Assembly (NCBI GenBank): GCA_037447655.1
Contig: JBBHKE010001967.1
Coordinates: 64,001 to 92,240 of the forward strand
DNA length: 28,240 bases
Direction: 5' to 3'
Source of the DNA: Zygnema cylindricum
Lineage: Eukaryota; Streptophyta; Zygnematophyceae; Zygnematales; Zygnemataceae
The position numbers and the translations under genes are program-made. Shown piece by piece: positions 19,646-28,240 of this stretch (its first letter is position 1; the number at the start of each line of letters is the position of its first letter). The notes below the pieces were generated by a model. The model did no database searches. It saw only the letters and a program-made list of their open reading frames with translations, and was not told where the DNA came from.

Positions 19646-20650
19646 AAAAAAAAAAATATGTTGAAAAATGATATTTTTTTTTTTGTAATTCCTACATTTT
19701 CTTACTTAGGCGGTCTCTAGCTCTAACAGAATAGAGAGAGAGCAGCCAGCCATGGCTTTTCTAATTCATCATAAAGACGAGCGAAAAAGAGGTAATGTCT
19801 CACTTACCAAAAAGGTTAGACTGACCAAGATTTTAACCGAATACCTACATTATTCATAGTAGCCGGTCGCTCAAGCGTATAAGTCGTAGAAAATTCGTTA
19901 ACGATATGGGGTGCGATATTGTGATAAAGAGTTGTTGGTAAAGAAGTGCATTTTACAAAATCAAAAGGAACATTGCACATAGAACCGTCAACGCGCGTTC
20001 TTACAAAGTGAACATGCACAAAGGTTCATCCACATCTTTGTACATATCCTCATCGGACAGTGGACATTGATGCCACGAACTTGAAATTGCCCATTTGGCG
20101 GTTTTTTTGGCAAAGACATCACCGCTTGACATGTGGCGACCTTCTATCGGATGCGGAGAAAGACGCAAGGCGCAACCATGGCGTTCGATGTGACCGATGG
20201 CACACAGAGGGTAGTACTATATATTGATCGTAAAGTAAAGATGGCGGTTGTTGTCTTTCGGTACATCACAGTTTTTTTATTGGATGAATAGATTGTAAAT
20301 AGCGATTCTGAGTAAGAGCTATAACCGAAAGACTTATGCAAATTCTTAAAAGTCTCCCTCTCTCTCTCTTTGAGCACTTGCAAATTACGACTTCCTTTTA
20401 ACAACATTAACTAAACGCCCATAAAAGCAAATTATACACTTCTTTTTGTGTTCGGCTTCGGGGAGCCTTGTCTTCACAATGGTCAAGTTGGCTCAATGAG
20501 TTGCCTTCTTGGGTGGTAGCTATTAACTGGGAAAGTCAAAGTGGGCAATACTATCCAAGAGAGTTTATTTGAGTTGTGCATTTCGTGGGGGTAATGGACC
20601 GGTCATAATATCATCCAACATACCCATAAACTTTTTCATACAAGAGGAAC
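19646..20650. other. Intergenic, nothing recognisable
   Basis: No repeat partner in the window and no credible ORF. A short CTCTCT run at 20357-20370 is the only low-complexity feature. Confidence 0.4.
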
Positions 20651-20653
20651 TTA

Positions 20654-22081
20654 GGGTGGCATCCATTAGAGAAATAGCGAGGTAGTTTAGTAGACCTCGT
20701 ACGTTTTCGTACAATTTTCTACCATTTTGTGTTATTTGTCAACGCAAGTAAGGATACTTCAAGCATTTAGGCATAAAGCTTAATAGTTAGACTTACTAGT
20801 GGTACATGTAATTTTGTTACCTCCATTGGCCCACATAATGTTCAACCTATATGAATCCTCTAGGATAATATTTTCCCTTTTGAATTTCAAACTGAATAAG
20901 TGGCGCCCATGCGCACTAGTATTTTGACCACCTTCACCCTTGTGAAGGCTCGACTCCTTTAAGCCGAACGCAAAAAGAATCACTGGATTTTTTCCCCTGA
21001 GTAGTAAGTTATGGTCGGCCAAAGATGGCCTAAAAATACAAAAGGTCTCTCAGAGAGAGGTGCCTCAAAAAATGTATAATTCGTAATTCCCTTTCTGAAG
21101 CCCCTACTACCACTGTACTCAACCAATCATAAGACTGCAAAGTACAAGAAGACAGCCACCGCAATACTTCTTGTACGGATATGGTACGACATGGTCGTCC
21201 CGCTGACGCTTGTCAGTTTCTAAGCCATGGTCACTCTTTCTTTAATATTCGCCGTCCACTCATGGCTTACCACGTATGAACCACCGACATTAACTCACGA
21301 ACCGCCAAATGACCAATCCGGTGCGTTGGCTCCACTGTGAGCCGTTCGATCCGAAGTCCGCACCTAATCGTGTCCATTTAAATTAAACGTCGTTTCGTTT
21401 CGTAATTTGTGAAATGGAGTATGTAGATTGGTATTGTTTTTAAATACAAATCACACCAAATACATTTTATCTTTTATGAAGACCTAACGGATAAGGCCGA
21501 CAACTATTTGTTAGGTGGTGATTGTGAAATGATTAGGATCAAATGGTAGTGGGGTCACGAATTCCTTTTGTTGATTACCCATTTAGTCGCACATTGTCTG
21601 CTGAGGAGACAACCATGGTGGCTCTCCGCCTAACACTCTCTCTTTCCTATTTAGAGACTAGGAAATAAACCAGTGACATGAGAATTATTTTTTCAACAGT
21701 ACATGCCATGTTTTTTTCACCATAATGGATTCAGGTCAAACGAATGTATCTTGTTAGTCTCGCACGCTTCTTTTGTCATCCACCTACTTTTAAAGTTTTC
21801 TACGACTTTTTGTCATTTCGTTTTTTAATTTTCTTTTCTATTTTCAAAATGTGAATTTGGTCACAAATATTTTGTTCAATAGTCTATTCAAATTTCAGTT
21901 TGAACAATATTTTTAGATTTTCAAAATATGATTATCTAACCTACGTGTAACCATCTAAAATGTGCCAATGCAAGTGAGAGATTGTTTATTGACCCGACAT
22001 AATAGACGAGTCTACAAGATATCAGGTTTACTGAAAGTATTCGTACATTTACTAAGACCCCCCAATGGAAGTGGGACGACC
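20654..22081 (+). mobile_element. Possible large Harbinger-like element or solo ends
   Basis: TTA followed by GGGTGGCATCCATTAGAG at 20651-20671 resembles the family left end, and CCAATGGAAGTGGGACG near 22062-22080 resembles a right end. The pairing is uncertain, and a different dispersed repeat lies between them. Confidence 0.3.
20785..21440 (-). repeat. Old dispersed repeat, copy 2 (inverted)
   Basis: Reverse counterpart of 150-790. It contains an 80-codon minus ORF (21022-20780) whose VILFAFGLKESSLHK segment resembles VILFDADLRESTLQK of copy 1, hinting at former coding content. No family recognised. Confidence 0.65.
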
Positions 22082-22462
22082 TAATCAAATATAGCTCACA
22101 TTAGTAAATGTGTAAGTAAGTTACGTTTCGCGTCACTCCTAAATCTTGTCATTTTCAATTTGTAAAATTGAGACTAACCATTCAAGTATTGTTAGTTTGT
22201 TTGAGGGGAAACGTGTTCGCGACAACTTTGACTTTGAAAGGATACGAGGGCTCTCTGTTTTAATGGAAAACACCCTTTGTTTAACCATTAGATTAAAAGT
22301 GCGGAAAAAAGTGAAAGCGTTATTTTTGGATTAATTGTAATACATTCGTTTCAAACCGGTATAATATGCATGCAATCGAGGCTACCATATATAGCGCTCG
22401 CACGCGTTATTGTTTTCGCACTTTTGATATATTGATTTAATGAAAGGCAGGAGCCATTTTTG
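21441..22462. other. Intergenic, nothing recognisable beyond a possible element end
   Basis: AT-rich, with no supported ORF. A Harbinger-like end may sit near 22062-22080. Confidence 0.4.
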
Positions 22463-22741
22463 TACTGTTGTGTATCAGCGGCCTTTTACCTGTAACAGAT
22501 ATGAACCTTTTTTTTACGTTTCAATAATCCTTATTTTGGTTCCGTACTTTATAGGTAGGATTAGCAATCTGACTGGTACTCCAACGTAAAGATGGATTGT
22601 GATTTTTTCTTCGAACTCCCCTTCCCTCGGATTCTTTTTGTTATTCGATATATTGACAGTAATCGTCTCCTCATCGACACCAATATTGATACATCGACTT
22701 TCGAATTTATCTCAATTGGAAATTTACGACACATAACACTA
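22463..22741 (+). mobile_element. hAT-like non-autonomous element 1, copy 2 (deleted)
   Basis: TACTGTTGTGTATCAGC to CGACACATAACACTA; flanks catttttg and aatttatg agree at 6 of 8. Internally it keeps ATATGAACCTTTTT, like the left end of copy 1. Confidence 0.78.
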
Positions 22742-22788
22742 AATTTATGCTAAGGGGAATATGCATTACGACAAAAGTGGCAAAATAT

Positions 22789-23227
22789 TAGCGTGGTGTA
22801 TCGGCTAGAAACTTATTGTGATAAAATCGATACCGATAGTTATCGGTTATCGAATGGTGAAGGGTCGCGATTTATCGCTACGAGACCAGCAAATTCCTTA
22901 TCGGCGACAAGTAGAAAAAATATAGTACGCTACATAATCGTACTTCATATAATGTTGTATTGTATTTTTGATTGTATATAACACGGCATGTCATGTTAAT
23001 AAGTTGTTCCGTACTCTTTATAGCGTAGTTTAGTACGGATAGTTATCTGTATAGCTGTACGGAAAACCGTACATCTATTACCGATAGTTATCGGTACTGG
23101 TGTTATTGCGATAAAAATTTGATATTATCGGTATACCATCGCGATAATACTGGTAGCGATATATCGAGGTTAGCGAAATAAAGGGACATATCGATTATCG
23201 GCAATACCTTACCGATACACAACACTA
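22789..23227 (-). mobile_element. hAT-like non-autonomous element 1, copy 3, with perfect 8-bp duplication
   Basis: TAGCGTGGTGTATCGGC to CCGATACACAACACTA. The flanks are both caaaatat (22781-22788 and 23228-23235). Its left interior matches the right interior of copy 1 in reverse, so it is inverted relative to copy 1. Confidence 0.92.
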
Positions 23228-23423
23228 CAAAATATTCACTGAACTGTCTTGTTCTATGTAAATCCCGGTCATCTTCGCTGTTAAAGGCAGATGAAGTCCT
23301 TTACTGAATTATCGTCCAGCGAATGCCAATAAGCTGGACGAAATCCACACCGTTGGAGAGAATCTCCTCGAACCATTGAGATCATATTCGGTTCTTTACG
23401 GGGGTAACAACCTACCTTAGGTA

Positions 23424-23618
23424 GGTACATTTTTTTTCGCCACTGAAAACATATTTTCTCCTTACACTTTTGTCCAATTTTCAGTTTTAGACCGCCAATC
23501 GGAAGCTGTGAATTTTACCTTACAATCGAAACCGTTAGATCCACAACCCGACATGTGTGTACGGAGAAAAGACGTTTTAAGAGGCGAAAAAAACATTAAC
23601 GCTAATTATGATTCACAA
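23424..23618 (-). mobile_element. Mariner-like MITE, copy I (ends degraded)
   Basis: Core arms CATATTTTCTCCTTACACTT and TGTGTACGGAGAAAAGACG remain, with internal ACCGCCAATCGGAAGCTGTG. The outermost 20 bases on the left are lost. Confidence 0.85.
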
Positions 23619-23976
23619 TTGTTACTGTAGCTTTTTACGTTCCCAACCAGCATTTAACACGTAAAGGTATCTCAAACGTGTTAGCCGTACATCAATGTAT
23701 ATACTATAAAGAGGTGTCAACTTCAAAACTGAACACTAAAAATTGTGAATGTCCGTACGTCGCCTCAACGGTAAGGAGCACGTTTCATCAAGATTTATTT
23801 AACAGCATTTTAGATTATTCTGGTCGCAAATATAGGTAAACGAATATTGAAACTACTTGGAGCCGCAGCCTTACATTCATATCTCACCTCCACACCGACA
23901 AATAGGTAAACGAATATTGAAATTCCGTCTTTTTTTAAATTTCTACCGCTTACTCCGCGTACGGACAGCGATACAG

Positions 23977-24200
23977 TACATCGTGAATCGCTATTAGCGG
24001 CAATGTTTTTCTCGCCACTTAATACATCTTTCTCCGTACACACTGTGTGATTTTCAATGTGAGACCGCCAATTGGAAGCTGAGAATGTTGCCTTTCAATC
24101 GCATCCGTCAGATCCACAATCCAGCATGTGTGTACGGAGAAAAGATGTTTTAAGAGACGAAAAAAACATTATTGCTAATTACAATTCACGGCTGGGTGTA
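23977..24200 (-). mobile_element. Mariner-like MITE, copy J
   Basis: TACATCGTGAATCGCTATTAG to AATTCACGGCTGGGTGTA. The internal segment is in reverse orientation. Confidence 0.88.
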
Positions 24201-24578
24201 ATTGTCAATGTTAGGGTTTTGAAGTTTACGCCTCTTGTACTTTGACATATGAAAAAGGACAGAATTACGTATTTAGGGTACAGAAAGCTGAAATAATAAC
24301 GGATGTATTCGAAAATTACTCTCGCCTGATGAAATCATATTTCGTTGCTACAGTAATTTGCTATAGCTTGCCTGACAGGTATATGTACGGAATGTCCGTT
24401 GTCCGTAAAAGTCTCTTTGAACAACCGTACATACGCCACAAGAAAATGTTAGGACCGTTCGTACACTAATATATAGTTTAAAGTACAAAAGTACAGTATA
24501 TTATTGTACTGCACTACTGCAGCGAACCCTAATTCTCCAAAACTACAGGAGCAAAGAATTCACAACCACGTCTTTTCT

Positions 24579-24777
24579 GTACTCTGCCCTCTCCCTCCTC
24601 CTCTCCTCTCTCCCCTCTCCTCTCCAGACCTCTACCCTCCACTCCCCTCTCCTCCCCTCTCCTCCCCTCTCCTCCCCTCTCCTCCCCTCTCCTCCCCTCT
24701 CCTCTCTCCTCTCCTTCCCTCCCTTCCCTCCCTTCCCTCCCCTCCATTCCTCTCCCCTCCCCTATCCTCCTCTCTCC
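24579..24777 (+). repeat. CT-rich tract upstream of the Nodulin-like gene
   Basis: Mostly C and T, including about nine repeats of CTCCCCTCTC. It lies on the sense strand some 235 bases before the ATG, probably promoter or leader. The ORFs on both strands here are low-complexity artefacts. Confidence 0.8.
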
Positions 24778-24868
24778 TTTACCATCCAACCACCAATCCA
24801 TCACCAAATCACCTCTAAACTCTCAAAACCCTCTCTGAACCCCTACAGTCCCTCATATCCTCCCTCTA

Positions 24869-24998
24869 AAACCCTAAAATCCTCTTTTTATCTCTTAACT
24901 CCTCTCAAAACCCTAAAAAACCTCGCGAAAAATTTCGTAATATCTTTTGACGCCTCTTAATTTGTCTGACGACTCTCGAAACTTCTCCAAAACCCTAA
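24869..24998 (+). promoter_or_regulatory. Three telo-box motifs in the 5' region of the Nodulin-like gene
   Basis: AAACCCTAA occurs at 24869-24877, 24908-24916 and 24990-24998, the last 14 bases before the ATG. Telo-boxes are a known plant promoter or 5'-leader element. Whether they lie in the promoter or the leader is not visible here. Confidence 0.5.
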
Positions 24999-25011
24999 AG
25001 AAAATCTCACC

Positions 25012-28093
<3,082 letters not shown>

Positions 28094-28097
28094 GTGA

Positions 28098-28240
28098 GAT
28101 CTCTCTCTCTCTCTCTCTCCCTCTCTCAATCCCTCTTTTTCTTTCTCTCTTTCTTTTTCTCTCTATTTCTCTCTACCTCTCTCTTGTTCTCTCTCTCTCC
28201 CTTTCTCTCTCTTTCTCTCTTTTTCTCTTTACCTCTCTCT
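28098..28240 (+). repeat. CT-rich tract after exon 3
   Basis: Begins four bases after the exon 3 donor and runs to the window end, again pyrimidine on the sense strand. Confidence 0.85.

Overview
The window is plant-type nuclear DNA: AT-rich, with long introns, GT-AG splicing, dense small transposons and microsatellites. It holds parts of two protein-coding genes that are read away from each other. One is a receptor-like kinase (RLK/Pelle type, known from land plants and streptophyte algae). The other is a transporter of the plant Nodulin-like/MFS type. Sequence reading alone cannot place the species more closely than the streptophyte line. Very long simple-sequence tracts in introns and heavy MITE load are conspicuous.

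Gene 1 (minus strand, 11348 to 4378) is rebuilt here from eight exons whose splice phases all agree. It encodes a putative signal peptide, a very short ectodomain, one membrane span, a full Ser/Thr kinase domain and a Ser-rich tail, about 462 residues. Its third exon carries one extra A just after the ATP-binding lysine, which breaks the frame. Either this allele is damaged or the assembly has a homopolymer error. Exon 3 lies between two G-rich tracts on opposite strands.

Gene 2 (plus strand, from 25012 to beyond the window end) has three visible exons, giving the first 109 residues of a Nodulin-like MFS protein. Its first intron contains decayed tandem copies of the end of exon 1 with its splice donor, followed by a 0.5 kb degenerate TTCAA/TTCGA satellite.

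The 13.7 kb between the two gene starts, the 4.3 kb downstream of gene 1 and several introns are filled by non-autonomous DNA transposons. I resolve four families: (a) a TA-flanked, Tc1/mariner-like foldback MITE of about 215 bp with ten clear copies and two relatives; (b) a hAT-like family ending TAGTGTTGTG, three copies, one with a perfect 8-bp target duplication; (c) a second hAT-like family ending CATAGTTCAAAAGTAG, two copies, one with a perfect 8-bp duplication; (d) a PIF/Harbinger-like family ending GGGTGGACTT with TTA duplication. Two older, larger dispersed repeat pairs link the left edge of the window to 18.3-21.4 kb in inverted or mixed orientation.

No tRNA, rRNA, CRISPR array, bacterial-type operon or intact transposase/reverse transcriptase was seen. 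The many long ORFs in CT/GA and AT tracts are low-complexity artefacts. The best leads for something unusual are the frame-broken kinase exon, the amplified splice-donor copies in gene 2, and the consistent strand orientation of polypyrimidine tracts relative to both genes.
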